From the NCBI GenBank assembly GCA_034439615.1, contig JAWXAT010000025.1, positions 1 through 64,000 of the forward strand: DNA of 64,000 nucleotides, in the 5' to 3' direction. This document shows, piece by piece, positions 49,740 through 59,595 of the stretch. The position numbers were made by a program, and so were the translations under genes. The number at the start of each line of letters is the position of its first letter. Within the stretch, counting starts at the first letter, position 1. This stretch comes from Oligoflexia bacterium (GTDB lineage Bacteria > Bdellovibrionota > Bdellovibrionia > JABDDW01). A model generated the notes under the pieces. That model saw only the letters and a list, made by a program, of their open reading frames with translations, was not told the DNA's origin and did not search any database.

Positions 49740-50345
49740 TCACTCCCGATTCGGTTCAGTATTTATGGTCGAGTTTATATTTTCTTCTGGCATCAACCAA
49801 CGACTCGCATCGTCACCGCCCTTGGCAGTGAGAACCTTCTTTAACTTCAACACGGCGTGGCGATAATTTGCTTTCGCTGTGTCGTAAGGACAATCCATAA
49901 TTTGTGCAATCTCTTGAAAACTCATATCTTCAAAAACTCTTAAAGTTAACGCCATCCTTTGTCGGTCTGGCAATTTTTGTACTTCCTCGTTGATAAACCC
50001 TTGTACTTCTTTGTATTCAAAATCTGCTTCAACTTTCGAATCTACACTCACAATTACATTCTCAATATCTAAATCCGTGTTCGACTGAGCGCGAAGTTTA
50101 TTTTTACTCGTGTTAATGGCTATTCGAAAAAGCCAACTCTTAAAACTACTTCGCTCTTCAAACGTGTGCAGCTTCTGATAAGCCTTCACAAGACTGTCTT
50201 GCACAACATCTTCAGCGGAGCCGTGGTCTCTAGTGAACCGTAAAGCCAAACGGTAGAGAGCCTTTTGATGGCGCTTCACCAACTCGGCATACGCGGCCTT
50301 GTCCCCCGCTTTAACTTCTTTGACCAGGTCTATATCAGCCTTCAT
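49740..50345 (-). CDS. ECF-type RNA polymerase sigma factor
   Basis: This 201-residue sigma factor has region 2 (about 10-80, HQKALYRLALRFTRDHGSAEDVVQDSLVKAY, then SSFKSWLFRIAIN) and region 4 (about 125-180, LPDRQRMALTLRVFEDMSFQEIAQIMDCPYDTAK). Domains 1 and 3 are absent, as in ECF factors. It is likely autoregulated from the 50346-50560 gap. It is co-transcribed with an anti-sigma factor and a Spy-like protein, suggesting an envelope stress response. Confidence 0.93.
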   Translation of the reverse strand: MKADIDLVKEVKAGDKAAYAELVKRHQKALYRLALRFTRDHGSAEDVVQDSLVKAYQKLHTFEERSSFKSWLFRIAINTSKNKLRAQSNTDLDIENVIVSVDSKVEADFEYKEVQGFINEEVQKLPDRQRMALTLRVFEDMSFQEIAQIMDCPYDTAKANYRHAVLKLKKVLTAKGGDDASRWLMPEENINSTINTEPNRE

Positions 50346-50560
50346 ACTCCCCTAGCCTTAGGTCTGACACATGGGCTCATTAAATCGGTTAATCAAAATT
50401 CGCCATGGGCCTAAGAGCAACCACTATTTTACATGAAAAATGATAAAAAAATCCAGTGTTATTAACATGTTGCATTAATATCTATACCCTAGACTTTTGA
50501 CCTGGATTTTTTCTTAATAAGCCATAGAGTAAGGTCAATATATTCACTTGAAAGGACCAT
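50346..50560. promoter_or_regulatory. Divergent promoter region upstream of the ECF sigma operon
   Basis: This 215-bp AT-rich gap lies between the sigma factor gene (leftward) and a small membrane protein gene (rightward). It must contain both promoters. AAAGGA precedes the rightward ATG. No -35/-10 pair stood out strongly enough to name. Confidence 0.4.
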
Positions 50561-50989
50561 ATGGAAACCTCAACTCCCAGTAAAACTGGAGTAAAATTGA
50601 AAACCAAAATTTTACTAATTTTAGCGCTGTTCGTAATTAGCACATTAACATTATTTTTAGGTTACCCCCGTGGCGCATCATTAATTTTAAGTTACCGCAA
50701 AGAATGTAAAGTGATGAGAGTCGAGCCCTTTCTCAAAGGAATGATTAGTGTAGCGCCTGGGCAAGCTCAAAAATTTTCAATCGTATGTGACGACGGTTCT
50801 GTTTGCCGCGCTGAAGACACAGGGTTTGCTGGAGTAAAAGCTGGAGACGTCATTGAGTTTCGCGGATTTCCTGAATTTGGTACATTTGAAGAATTTGGAA
50901 AATGCGATCACGCCCAATTAATTCGATTACAACCTTTAAGCAATGCAGCACCACCGGCCAATGTAATTCCTGAAAGCGGAACTCCTTAA
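50561..50989 (+). CDS. Small bitopic membrane protein
   Basis: This 142-residue protein has one TM helix (about 16-36) and a C-terminal domain of about 90 residues containing three or four Cys (KECKVM, SIVCDDGSVCRAED, GKCDHAQ), probably outside the cytoplasm. No family is recognised. The stop overlaps the start of the methyltransferase gene by 1 bp (TAATG), so translation is coupled. Confidence 0.7.
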   Translation: METSTPSKTGVKLKTKILLILALFVISTLTLFLGYPRGASLILSYRKECKVMRVEPFLKGMISVAPGQAQKFSIVCDDGSVCRAEDTGFAGVKAGDVIEFRGFPEFGTFEEFGKCDHAQLIRLQPLSNAAPPANVIPESGTP

Positions 50990-51711
50990 TGAATGAAAGT
51001 TCAATTCCTAAACCCGTAGGACGCGCCCCTTTTGCAGTGAAACTTTTAAAGCCTAAGGCTAGCGATCGAGTTCTTAATATCGGCTGCTTTGATGGCGGAT
51101 TAGAGCTTCACTATCTTTTAGGAAAAGTAGAATCATTTAACGGCATTGATATGAATGCCACAGCAGTAGAAAAAGCATCTCACTGGAGTTCTGAAATTTT
51201 TGGCAAGAGTGTATTTCAAGTTGCAGCAGCTGAGAATCTTCCTTTTGCTGACAGCACTTTTGATAAAGTTTTGTGTCTTGATACATTTGAACATGTAAAT
51301 GACGAACAAAAAACAGCCGATGAGATTTTTCGAGTTTTAAAACCTAGTGGAATTCTCATTTTATCTGTTCCCCATGATTTTTTAAATTTTTTAGATCACG
51401 ATGAACTCACCCGTGGACCAAGAAATTTCGTACGTAAATATATTAAAAACAAGCCTCTCCTTGATCACCCCAAACATCGCCATTACTCAGAGGCAGATTT
51501 AAAAAAATATTTTAGTAAATTCGAATTTGAATATGTGCATAAGTGTGGAACACCCGTTTTTTGGAGCTTAGCTTTTGTACAATGTGCCATGGGATTACCA
51601 GAAAAAATCACTCAGCGCATTTCAACCCTAACTGCACCTTTAGAAAATTGGGATTACCGCACAAAGCTACCTACGGGATTTAATATATTCGTACGAATGC
51701 GAAAGACTTAA
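50989..51711 (+). CDS. Class I SAM-dependent methyltransferase
   Basis: This 240-residue protein has motif I VLNIGCFDGG, a following acidic GIDMNA, motif post-I region AENLPFADSTFDKVLCLDTFEHV and ILILSVPHDF. This is the methyltransf_11-like fold, and the substrate could be a small molecule, lipid or sugar. The C-terminal YRTKLPTGFNIFVRMRK lacks a TM segment. It is coupled to a small membrane protein gene and converges with the Rsm22-like gene with a 1-bp gap. Confidence 0.85.
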   Translation: MNESSIPKPVGRAPFAVKLLKPKASDRVLNIGCFDGGLELHYLLGKVESFNGIDMNATAVEKASHWSSEIFGKSVFQVAAAENLPFADSTFDKVLCLDTFEHVNDEQKTADEIFRVLKPSGILILSVPHDFLNFLDHDELTRGPRNFVRKYIKNKPLLDHPKHRHYSEADLKKYFSKFEFEYVHKCGTPVFWSLAFVQCAMGLPEKITQRISTLTAPLENWDYRTKLPTGFNIFVRMRKT

Positions 51712-51712
51712 T

Positions 51713-52759
51713 CTATTCTTTAATTTTCTCAATTACCTCAGGAATAATAACCCGCAATTCATTACTCCCTCGAGGCTCAACATCACCAACTCGCAAAAGA
51801 TCTCCGCGCTTAAGTTTAAGAGAAATTTGATCCCGATGAAGCCAACTTAAAAATTCTCTCGAAGCACCTCGGCATATCAACTGCCTAGTTTTACCCTTTT
51901 CCTCTTGCTCATCACCGACAACACGAGTCATGCCCATTAAATTTTTTGGTGCTGGCTCGCGAGCAAGGAGTAAATAACTTAATGTTAATGTGTCATTTTT
52001 CATTGGGAGATGTTTCTCAAGCTCCAAAAACCAATGGGGCTTGATCCAGTGAATACGATGATGGCACCAATCTTTTCCAGAATGGGCAATCAAAGGACAA
52101 GGTTTTTCATGAGTACAGGGTGCCCAAGCATGCCAACCTTGTTCAATTTGTTGATCTCTCCACCAAAGCAATTCACGACCTGCTTGATGAGTACTGGGTT
52201 CAATCACGATTATGCGTTTTACATACTCAGGAATTTGAGGCCAAACTCTCACTTCATTGAGCACATAACTAAATATAATGGTGTCACCTTTAACGGCTTC
52301 AAATTTTGATAGTGGTTGATGAAATGTCTTGGCATTTAGTTCAAAAAAATCTAGCCAATTTTTATATTCATCTAATGCAGCTGCTGACTGATCAATGCCT
52401 GAAAAATGTAATTCTTTAGCTTCAGGAAATTCAGCATAGAGCCCCCATGTGGCAGACCCAGCCCCACATCCCCAATCAACGACATTTTTAGCATCTTTTA
52501 AAAAACGCCTGTGTTGAGCTTCACGAAAAACTGAACGTGCTCTTAAAAAATTCAAAACAGCAAAATAACCAATGTATGCGGCTCGAAAATCTTTGTTATC
52601 CCAATACTTTTCAGAGGCTATTCCTTTGATAAAGAGATTTGAAAGTTTACGAACACTGTCGGCTAATTTTTTAGGATCATAGAGTGAATGATTAAGAGCT
52701 TGCAGTCTTTTTTCTAAAATTGTTTCAAAATTTGGTGGGAGCTCAAAGAGTGGAGACAC
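51713..52759 (-). CDS. Rsm22-like methyltransferase family protein
   Basis: This protein of about 348 residues has a SAM-binding region NVVDWGCGAGSATWGL. The cysteine/histidine pattern CTHEKPCPL followed by DWCHHRIHW is typical of Rsm22/METTL17 proteins, where it is linked to ribosomal small-subunit assembly and an iron-sulfur cluster. An in-frame start at 52840 would overlap the FHA-GGDEF gene by 98 bp. The GTG at 52759 (overlap 17 bp) is preferred, though its ribosome-binding site is weak. The function in bacteria is little known. Confidence 0.8.
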   Translation of the reverse strand: MSPLFELPPNFETILEKRLQALNHSLYDPKKLADSVRKLSNLFIKGIASEKYWDNKDFRAAYIGYFAVLNFLRARSVFREAQHRRFLKDAKNVVDWGCGAGSATWGLYAEFPEAKELHFSGIDQSAAALDEYKNWLDFFELNAKTFHQPLSKFEAVKGDTIIFSYVLNEVRVWPQIPEYVKRIIVIEPSTHQAGRELLWWRDQQIEQGWHAWAPCTHEKPCPLIAHSGKDWCHHRIHWIKPHWFLELEKHLPMKNDTLTLSYLLLAREPAPKNLMGMTRVVGDEQEEKGKTRQLICRGASREFLSWLHRDQISLKLKRGDLLRVGDVEPRGSNELRVIIPEVIEKIKE

Positions 52760-53660
52760 GGTTACGTCCCGAACCCTTGCTCTTATACAAAGCTTGATCT
52801 GCTTTTGCAAAGAGTACTTCAGGAGTTGGAATTGTGGCATCCATACAACACACGCCCAGTGAAACGGTCACGGGAATTTGTTTGTCGCCAAATAAAAACT
52901 GCTGTTTTTCGATAGTGGAACGAATTCTCTCAGCAACATCACATGCACGTCGTAATGGACTTCCATAGAGTACAACTACAAACTCTTCACCACCATACCT
53001 ACCAAAAATATCACCTGAACGAATCAATTGATTTTTGACAACACTTGCAACTTCGCGCAATACATAGTCACCGCCTTGATGCCCATATGTATCGTTTACT
53101 TTTTTGAAATGATCTAAATCAAATACAATCAGCGATAAATTTGTATCAGTTAGTTTTGCTTTTTTAAAACTTTCTTCCAGATGCGCAAGTGTTGCGGCCT
53201 TATTGAAAATTCTTGTGAGCCCGTCAGTTGTGCCACGATCATAACTCGTTGCGTGGGTCATGGCTTCAATTTGACCTTGGCTTAAAAATTTAAAAATAAC
53301 GTTACCAAGTTTAATTGTATCGTTATTTTTTAAAAGTGTTGGGATATGTGGAACAAGTTTGTTGCTATCCACTTCTGTTCCGTTGGTTGATTGCAAATCG
53401 ATAATATTAACTTGCTCACCGTCGATTGTGATCTTTGCATGTTTTTTACTCATGCTTTTTTCATCAAGATGAATGTCACATGTGGGTTCACGCCCGATGA
53501 TGATTTCACTTTTTCCAAGGGGCCATTGTTTTCCCATCACACCAGTTGGGCCCATGAGTAAAATCAATGCAGGAGGTGCATTTCTTGCTTCGTCAAGACG
53601 TACTTTGAGAGTATCGCCATCAACGACATTTGTTTTATCAAGTCTGTTCTCGTCTGACAT
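52743..53660 (-). CDS. FHA-GGDEF diguanylate cyclase, DgcB-like
   Basis: This 305-residue protein has an N-terminal tail with Thr residues (DKTNVVDGDT). The FHA domain follows at about 45-125 (IIIGREP, MSKKHA, STNGTEV), then a GGDEF domain with active site YGGEEF and the inhibitory site RSGD five residues before it. It makes c-di-GMP. Bdellovibrio DgcB (Bd0742), needed for prey invasion, has this FHA-GGDEF layout with a phosphothreonine tail. The ortholog call is inference from architecture. It lies in an operon with a second diguanylate cyclase, pgi and an acyl-CoA dehydrogenase. Confidence 0.85.
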   Translation of the reverse strand: MSDENRLDKTNVVDGDTLKVRLDEARNAPPALILLMGPTGVMGKQWPLGKSEIIIGREPTCDIHLDEKSMSKKHAKITIDGEQVNIIDLQSTNGTEVDSNKLVPHIPTLLKNNDTIKLGNVIFKFLSQGQIEAMTHATSYDRGTTDGLTRIFNKAATLAHLEESFKKAKLTDTNLSLIVFDLDHFKKVNDTYGHQGGDYVLREVASVVKNQLIRSGDIFGRYGGEEFVVVLYGSPLRRACDVAERIRSTIEKQQFLFGDKQIPVTVSLGVCCMDATIPTPEVLFAKADQALYKSKGSGRNRVSTL

Positions 53661-53680
53661 AATTTAAGTATAGATGTGCA

Positions 53681-54946
53681 TTAACTCTTATTCAAGCTTT
53701 GGTCTTTGTAACGCGTATCACCAAGTGTTCCCAATGTAACACGTTTCACAGCCTCAACGCCGGGTTGATCATGTGCATTTACATTGAGACATTCGCCCAG
53801 TGTCGCAACCAGCAGTTCAAATATAAAAATAAGTGCGCCCATAGTCTTGGCATCATGCTTTTTAAAAACTAGACGTATCGTTGAGAGATTAAGGTCATTG
53901 AGAATTTTTTGCGTCGCCGTAGCTTCGATACCCAAAAGTTCACCAACACTTTTGTTTTTTGCCAAAAATAGTTTTGAACTGATGATTTTTTTAATTTTAC
54001 GAGAAGTTTCACTTTCTTTGCAGCGCAAAAACATAAAGCTCTTATCGCGAGCCCCTTCTGTAAATTGTTGTAAAAGTGAATGTTGGTCAGTTGCACCAAT
54101 ACAAGTGAGCGGAGTACTTGCTCTAGGGGCAACTCCACCGTCGCGTGTTTTTGCTTTAGCAAGACTTTCGGCCCATAATTGCTCGAGCCAAAGACCAAAT
54201 GTTTTGAGTCCGTCGACATATGACCAAAAAATACTAATCCATTCTTCACGCCGAAACGAACTGAGATAAAAATCACACAATCGAGCAATTAATAATTTCT
54301 CACCCTTTACCCAACTCGCCCCTTTAAGCATTTTTTTAACATCGACTCCAGCCCATAGAAGTGGAGCTAAACCCACAGCAGATAAAACTGAAAAGCGGCC
54401 GCCCACATCAAGTGGGACTGATAGACTTGGCAAATTAAGATCAGCGGCAATCATTTTAAGAGTGCTGGGTTTATCTTCGGTAATAACAGTAATGTGATCT
54501 TTAATTTTTATTTTTTTCGCAGCTATCATTTCAAGAATATGTGCAAGTTGAAATAGAGTTTCTGAAGTTTCTCCACTTTTAGAAATAGCTAAAAAATGTG
54601 TTTTCTTTAAATCTAATTGCCCCAGTCGATGTTCAAACGAATAACCATCAATATTATCGAAAAAAAGTACTGTTTTCTTAGGTTGTAAAAAATCATAAAC
54701 AGCTTTTGCACCTAAACAACTGCCTCCGATTCCTAGAACACAAAGAGTAGTTTGATTTTTTTTAACTTTTTTATACCAAGTTTGAACTTCTCTTAAGATT
54801 TTCTTTTCTTCTGGTAAGCGTACCCAACCCATAGAAGTCTCTTTAAGGTCAGATTTTTTTAAAACCTGTTCAACTTTTTCTAACAAAAAATCAGTTGTTC
54901 TTGGGGTTTCTAATGAACTTTCAAGCCAGATATAGGGTGCACTCAT
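53681..54946 (-). CDS. pgi: Glucose-6-phosphate isomerase
   Basis: This 421-residue sugar isomerase has two SIS domains. Substrate-phosphate motifs are VLGIGGSCLGAKAVYDFL and AISKSGETSETL; GGRFSVLSAVGL and ATDQHSLLQQFTEG follow. This matches Pgi of the shorter (about 420-450 residue) class, compared with 549 in E. coli. The catalytic His lies in ATDQH. It interconverts glucose-6-P and fructose-6-P. The gene is 20 bp before the FHA-GGDEF gene and 6 bp after the acyl-CoA dehydrogenase gene. The sequence is rather divergent. Confidence 0.88.
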   Translation of the reverse strand: MSAPYIWLESSLETPRTTDFLLEKVEQVLKKSDLKETSMGWVRLPEEKKILREVQTWYKKVKKNQTTLCVLGIGGSCLGAKAVYDFLQPKKTVLFFDNIDGYSFEHRLGQLDLKKTHFLAISKSGETSETLFQLAHILEMIAAKKIKIKDHITVITEDKPSTLKMIAADLNLPSLSVPLDVGGRFSVLSAVGLAPLLWAGVDVKKMLKGASWVKGEKLLIARLCDFYLSSFRREEWISIFWSYVDGLKTFGLWLEQLWAESLAKAKTRDGGVAPRASTPLTCIGATDQHSLLQQFTEGARDKSFMFLRCKESETSRKIKKIISSKLFLAKNKSVGELLGIEATATQKILNDLNLSTIRLVFKKHDAKTMGALIFIFELLVATLGECLNVNAHDQPGVEAVKRVTLGTLGDTRYKDQSLNKS

Positions 54947-54952
54947 TTTTCA

Positions 54953-56104
54953 CTACCACTCGTGGTTAGGGTCAATGTCTTTAAGTAATTCTCGAGCAAT
55001 GATAAGCCTCATGATCTCACTGCTTCCAGCGCCAATTTCCATTAACTTTGCATCGCGCATATAACGCTCAACAGGATACTCTTTGGTATAACCATACCCA
55101 CCTAATATTTGAATCGCATTCATTCCAACAGTCGTTGCCATTTCAGCAGCAAATACTTTGCAAGCTGCAGCCATGCGACCGGTATCCTTGCCATCATCGA
55201 TAAGTTTTGCACATTCAAATGTCAAGGCGCGACTGGCGCGGTAATTCGAAAAATTATCAGCAATCATTTTTTGGATCATTTGAAAACTACCGATCGGCGC
55301 GTCAAATTGTTTTCTCTCAGTGGCGTATTTATTTGAATACTCCATTGCTGCGCGCGCACAACCATTACTAATACCTGCAATAGTGACACGCTCTATATTT
55401 AAGTTACGCATCATATGCTTAACACTGCCGCCAACTTCTCCAACAAGATTCTCAACAGGCACTTCACAATTTTGAAATACTAATTCTGTAGTTGGGCTAC
55501 CGCGCATGCCTAACTTATGAAGCTTTTTTCCAACGCTGAAACCCTTAAATGTTTTTTCAATAAGAAAAGTACTAATGTCGCGTTTTTGTGGACCCGTTTT
55601 AGCGTAAATCAAAAAGAAATCACCTATAGAACCATTAGTGATCCACATTTTGGTACCATTCAAAATATATTTATCACCTTTGCGTTCGGCTTTAGTTTGC
55701 ATACCAAGTGCATCACTCCCCGCGCCCGGTTCACTCATACCCATTCCACCGATCCACTCGCCACTGCAAAGTTTAGGTAGGTATTTCTTTTTTTGTAGAT
55801 CGTTTCCATTTGCATGAAGATTGTGAACTGCAAGTATTGAGTGAGCTAAATACGAAAGTGCTGTTGAAGCACATACAGCTCCAATCTCTTCTATCACAAT
55901 TGTTGCAGCAACAGTGTCCATTGCTGCACCACCATATTGATCGCCGACTGTGATACCCAAAACACCAAGTTCGCCAAGTTTATTAAAAAGACTTCGATCA
56001 AAAGTTTCATTTTCATCACGATCAGCTGCTCCTGGCGCAATTTCTTTTAAAGCAAATGCGCGTACAGTCTCTGCCAGCATTTCATGCTCATTATTAAACC
56101 ACAT
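54953..56104 (-). CDS. Acyl-CoA dehydrogenase (isovaleryl-CoA dehydrogenase type)
   Basis: This 383-residue FAD enzyme oxidises acyl-CoA to enoyl-CoA. FAD-binding signatures [15 protein letters not shown] and WITNG are present, and [22 protein letters not shown] sits in the C-terminal domain. The position of the MCAD catalytic Glu reads [11 protein letters not shown], as in isovaleryl-CoA dehydrogenase, where the catalytic Glu lies elsewhere. A branched-chain (leucine) or short-chain substrate is therefore likely. No other leucine-catabolism gene is adjacent. Confidence 0.9.
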   Translation of the reverse strand: MWFNNEHEMLAETVRAFALKEIAPGAADRDENETFDRSLFNKLGELGVLGITVGDQYGGAAMDTVAATIVIEEIGAVCASTALSYLAHSILAVHNLHANGNDLQKKKYLPKLCSGEWIGGMGMSEPGAGSDALGMQTKAERKGDKYILNGTKMWITNGSIGDFFLIYAKTGPQKRDISTFLIEKTFKGFSVGKKLHKLGMRGSPTTELVFQNCEVPVENLVGEVGGSVKHMMRNLNIERVTIAGISNGCARAAMEYSNKYATERKQFDAPIGSFQMIQKMIADNFSNYRASRALTFECAKLIDDGKDTGRMAAACKVFAAEMATTVGMNAIQILGGYGYTKEYPVERYMRDAKLMEIGAGSSEIMRLIIARELLKDIDPNHEW

Positions 56105-56118
56105 CTCTCATGACTCCA

Positions 56119-57195
56119 TTAAATAGCGACGTCTACTTCAACACGGTAGTGGCCCCGCCACTCTTTTAACCGCGCTCGGGGCCGTCCACCCTCAATAGGA
56201 TATTCAATAAGGACATATGTCAATTTTGTTATTTTTCCAAGGCTTGCGATGTCTAAACTTGTTAATTCCGTCCATGTGCCTGTATTTAGATACTCCTTAT
56301 TGCTCCCCCACTGGCGGTACATATATACATGGGTGTGTCCAAAAATAACCGTGTGAACACGATCATCAATGAGTATTTTTCGAGCAGACATTTCTAGATC
56401 CGGATAAACTGCACTTTCCTTAGCAATTTGCAGATGAGTTTTAAGGGAAAATTCACGCTTACGATTTCTGCCAAGCCCAGTTGTAATAAGATGCCAGATT
56501 AATCTAACTACAGTACGTACCGTAAAAGTAAATTCGTTAATAATCCCCCAGCGGATGAACGTATGAAAGGGACGTACTTTATCTACATGGGGCATTTCTT
56601 GCTTCACTTTTAAAACAAAGTTAATGAAAAAATAAGAAGCCCATGGAAGATTTAAAATTGGTTCAGGTAAATCGCGCTTTAAGAAAAACTTTTTAGGATT
56701 TATACGATTAGCGGCCTCATGTTGATGTCCGTGCTCAATATGAACTCCATCAAAAAAATATACGATGTTTTTAAAATTAATACGCGTGCCACAAGCCTCA
56801 TCAAGATAATCACGAGTTTTTTGCCACAACATACCTTGATCATGGTTCCCCACTACATAGGTAATACGTTTATGTGTTCTGGATGCAAACCGCTTGAGTG
56901 ATTCAAAAACGCTTCTATGACCTTCAACGATGGATTTCACTTTATACAGATCAATTGACTCAGTGATGACTGTAGTATGATGACCTTTATAATCAGTTTG
57001 TATAAGATTTAAAAAGTCGCCGTTGATGATAATCTCAACATCATCTTCAGAAAATTCACCAGTAGAATGGTAATCGAGAAATTCTGCGAATTTATCATCG
57101 TAATAAAATTCTTCAAGAATATTGAGCGAGCCATCTGGCATGATGTGCCCTTTGCCAAGATGAAAATCGCTGACAACTAGTTTTATTTTTCTCAT
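56119..57195 (-). CDS. Metallophosphoesterase family protein
   Basis: This 358-residue cytoplasmic calcineurin-like phosphoesterase has the full motif set: VVSDFHLGKG, NGDFLNL, VGNHDQG, EHGHQHE and FGHTHVYM. It resembles LpxH-like or UDP-diacylglucosamine hydrolase-like proteins, but the middle part (with hydrophobic helices about 170-240) is longer. The substrate is unknown. It starts 2 bp after the REC-like GGDEF gene. Confidence 0.82.
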   Translation of the reverse strand: MRKIKLVVSDFHLGKGHIMPDGSLNILEEFYYDDKFAEFLDYHSTGEFSEDDVEIIINGDFLNLIQTDYKGHHTTVITESIDLYKVKSIVEGHRSVFESLKRFASRTHKRITYVVGNHDQGMLWQKTRDYLDEACGTRINFKNIVYFFDGVHIEHGHQHEAANRINPKKFFLKRDLPEPILNLPWASYFFINFVLKVKQEMPHVDKVRPFHTFIRWGIINEFTFTVRTVVRLIWHLITTGLGRNRKREFSLKTHLQIAKESAVYPDLEMSARKILIDDRVHTVIFGHTHVYMYRQWGSNKEYLNTGTWTELTSLDIASLGKITKLTYVLIEYPIEGGRPRARLKEWRGHYRVEVDVAI

Positions 57196-57197
57196 AG

Positions 57198-58604
57198 CTA
57201 ACTTGCGACGAAGACTACGTTTCGTGATTTATTTTTACCGCGATACATTGCTCTATCTGCGATTTCAATGATTTGTTCTTTAGTTTGAGCGTGATCAGGG
57301 TATGTCGCTATACCGATACTCAGTGTCACTTGTACCTGCACACCATTTACATCAAAGGTATGAGTTTCCACGTCTTTTCTGATTCTTTCAGCAACAATGA
57401 GTGCTTGTTCACTATTGGTACCAATGAGTATTGTCATGAACTCATCTCCACCATAGCGAAATCCATAATCAACTGTTCGTATGTTGTTATGAATTATTTT
57501 CGATAACTCTACTAAGACACTGCTACCAATAAGATGCCCTCGTGTATCATTTACGCGTTTGAAATGATCGATATCCATAAATAAAACAGAGAAACAATTA
57601 TTTGTACGCTTGCAACGTTGAATTTCTTTATCAAGCACCATCTTAAGATAACGTTGATTATAAAGATCTGTGAGATCGTCAATATAGCTCATACTTTTTG
57701 CATCAGCAAAATTCATGACGTGCTCGAAATGCCTTCCAAGAACATGCATCACGTGAGGCATTGTTGTTTCTAATGCCGTTTCACCATAATTTGCAGGCTC
57801 AAGCATTAATATATAACCCAGTATTCTATTTGAGCGATGCCCCGTTAATGGAATGAGACAAAATGGTTTTACATCACCCTGACCCTCCAAGTATGTGCGG
57901 GTTTTTCGCAACTCCCAACCTGAAGGCAAGAAAGGGGTCATTTGATTTAAAAGTGTACTAAATTCTTGATCAGTACAAGGTTCAGAAGAAATAACTTTAT
58001 GTTTGGTTACTTGACGATCATCTTCAGAGCTAGATAAAGATGATACCTTCCACATTTCTTGAAGATAAAAACCATAACTCCCGGGCTGTAAAAAGAATGC
58101 ATTTTTTGATTTAAATTCAGTAGCAAAAAACTTTACAACTTGATGCTGCAAATGTGCAGGGTCTAATGAATCAAAAAGTACATCCAGATTTTTATGAATC
58201 AGAAGTGATTTTTTGAGCGCAATGTTCTCACGATGGAGGCGGCTCATAAATAACAATTTACCTACACGTCTTAGAAATTGTTTTTCAGGCACAAGATGCA
58301 TCATCTTTGCATGAAAAGGGCCTTTATGATTGTCATGAAAATCTTCTGACTCTGCACCCGTTGCAAAATGCACACTTGGAAAATCTGGATCTTTTGCATA
58401 GATGGCATTACAAACATCCCAAAATGTTTTTGTGCGATGTGCAGTGTGGATAAGTAATTCGGCATTGTTGATATTAATCTCGTGAAAGGCTTCTTCGGGC
58501 GTTTTGGGTGAACAAATAACATACCCAGCTTTTTCTAATACAGCTTTGAGTCTGCGACTTGTCTGCGGTTCATCATCGAAAAAGAGAATTCGCCCTTTTG
58601 TCAT
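57198..58604 (-). CDS. Diguanylate cyclase with degenerate receiver domain
   Basis: This 468-residue protein has an N-terminal receiver-like domain (1-about 120, FFDDEPQTSRRL acidic pocket). The expected phosphoacceptor position reads ELLIHTAH without an Asp, so phosphorylation is unlikely. A GAF-like middle follows (about 135-290). The C-terminal GGDEF domain has active site RYGGDEF and an inhibitory site RTVD five residues earlier. It makes c-di-GMP and is controlled by something other than phosphotransfer. It overlaps the coiled-coil gene by 4 bp. Confidence 0.87.
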   Translation of the reverse strand: MTKGRILFFDDEPQTSRRLKAVLEKAGYVICSPKTPEEAFHEININNAELLIHTAHRTKTFWDVCNAIYAKDPDFPSVHFATGAESEDFHDNHKGPFHAKMMHLVPEKQFLRRVGKLLFMSRLHRENIALKKSLLIHKNLDVLFDSLDPAHLQHQVVKFFATEFKSKNAFFLQPGSYGFYLQEMWKVSSLSSSEDDRQVTKHKVISSEPCTDQEFSTLLNQMTPFLPSGWELRKTRTYLEGQGDVKPFCLIPLTGHRSNRILGYILMLEPANYGETALETTMPHVMHVLGRHFEHVMNFADAKSMSYIDDLTDLYNQRYLKMVLDKEIQRCKRTNNCFSVLFMDIDHFKRVNDTRGHLIGSSVLVELSKIIHNNIRTVDYGFRYGGDEFMTILIGTNSEQALIVAERIRKDVETHTFDVNGVQVQVTLSIGIATYPDHAQTKEQIIEIADRAMYRGKNKSRNVVFVAS

Positions 58605-59509
58605 GAGCCCACCGCTTTTTTCTTATCCTCTACCGCATCCCCAGTCTCTAAAACACTTAACGCTATACGAATCGCTTTTACAGTACGATGATTGCGATCA
58701 TAGAATTCATTAAGCTTCGCATTCATATCAGCTGATTTAGCTCTAAAATTATCCAGCTCAAAATGCAATTGCTCAAGCTGACGCTTCATATGAAGAATCA
58801 TTTCATCTTTTGACTGTAGCAATGTAACACTTTCTGCTTTGAGAAGTTCTTGACGATTCTCTAATTCTCTTTCTCTCACACGAACTTTGCGTAAATCATT
58901 TTGGAATCGCACCTGAAGCTCATCAACTTGTCTTTTATAATCGCCAAGTTCTGACTCACGCGCAGAAAGACGGCCCTTAAATACTATTTTTTCTTCTTCT
59001 AAAATTTCAATTCGCTCTTTGTGTTTGCGCTCATTTATCTCTTGTTGCGCTTTCATTTCAGCAACGCGGCGCTGAAGTGATTCGCTTGATGAAAGTAATT
59101 TTTCAGTTTCATCACGAAGATTATCGCGTTCTCTTTCAAGAATTAATATTCGAGCTTGTGCTACGCGGATGGCCTCAGCACCACCAACAAGGGCACTCAC
59201 TTCATTTAAAATTGCTTGAGCACGATCCGGGCCTGATGATCCGGGAGGTTGAAGATTTGTATCACTAAATTTATAATCTGTTTTACCACTAGAACTGGGC
59301 CGAATAGTTTGGGGCGTGTCTTTTGGAGTTGGACTTGTCTGATGAGCCCCGGCAGGTGTATCGCCATCAACTAAATTTAAAGAAAACTCCGCCGGTGACC
59401 GTACAGTTTTATCCTCTACGATCGGCGTTTCCTTCGGATTTTCTCCACCCTCTTTGAGCAAGAATTCTACAAGCTCTTGAGCGAGGTCAGTCTTTTTAGT
59501 TGAACTCAT
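58601..59509 (-). CDS. Coiled-coil protein
   Basis: This 302-residue protein has a disordered, Pro/Ser-rich N-terminus (about 25-90) and a long predicted coiled coil (about 105-275) rich in E/K/R/Q heptads such as RILILERERDNLRDETEKLL. No TM segment or signal peptide is present, so it is cytoplasmic. It overlaps the receiver-GGDEF gene by 4 bp and could act as its localiser or partner. Function is unknown. In gliding bacteria such proteins (for example AglZ) guide the motor, but no homology is claimed. Confidence 0.75.
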   Translation of the reverse strand: MSSTKKTDLAQELVEFLLKEGGENPKETPIVEDKTVRSPAEFSLNLVDGDTPAGAHQTSPTPKDTPQTIRPSSSGKTDYKFSDTNLQPPGSSGPDRAQAILNEVSALVGGAEAIRVAQARILILERERDNLRDETEKLLSSSESLQRRVAEMKAQQEINERKHKERIEILEEEKIVFKGRLSARESELGDYKRQVDELQVRFQNDLRKVRVRERELENRQELLKAESVTLLQSKDEMILHMKRQLEQLHFELDNFRAKSADMNAKLNEFYDRNHRTVKAIRIALSVLETGDAVEDKKKAVGS

Positions 59510-59595
59510 TCAGTATGCTTATCGGGAAATTACGGTAAGGGTTGTAGAGGATTGAGGTTTTTCAAAGTTTTTGCATGCAAATTGCGACAAAAGTC

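Noticed and set aside
53784-54269. 161-codon open frame on the plus strand
   Set aside because: It is antisense to pgi, whose motifs are clear; composition is typical of a shadow frame.
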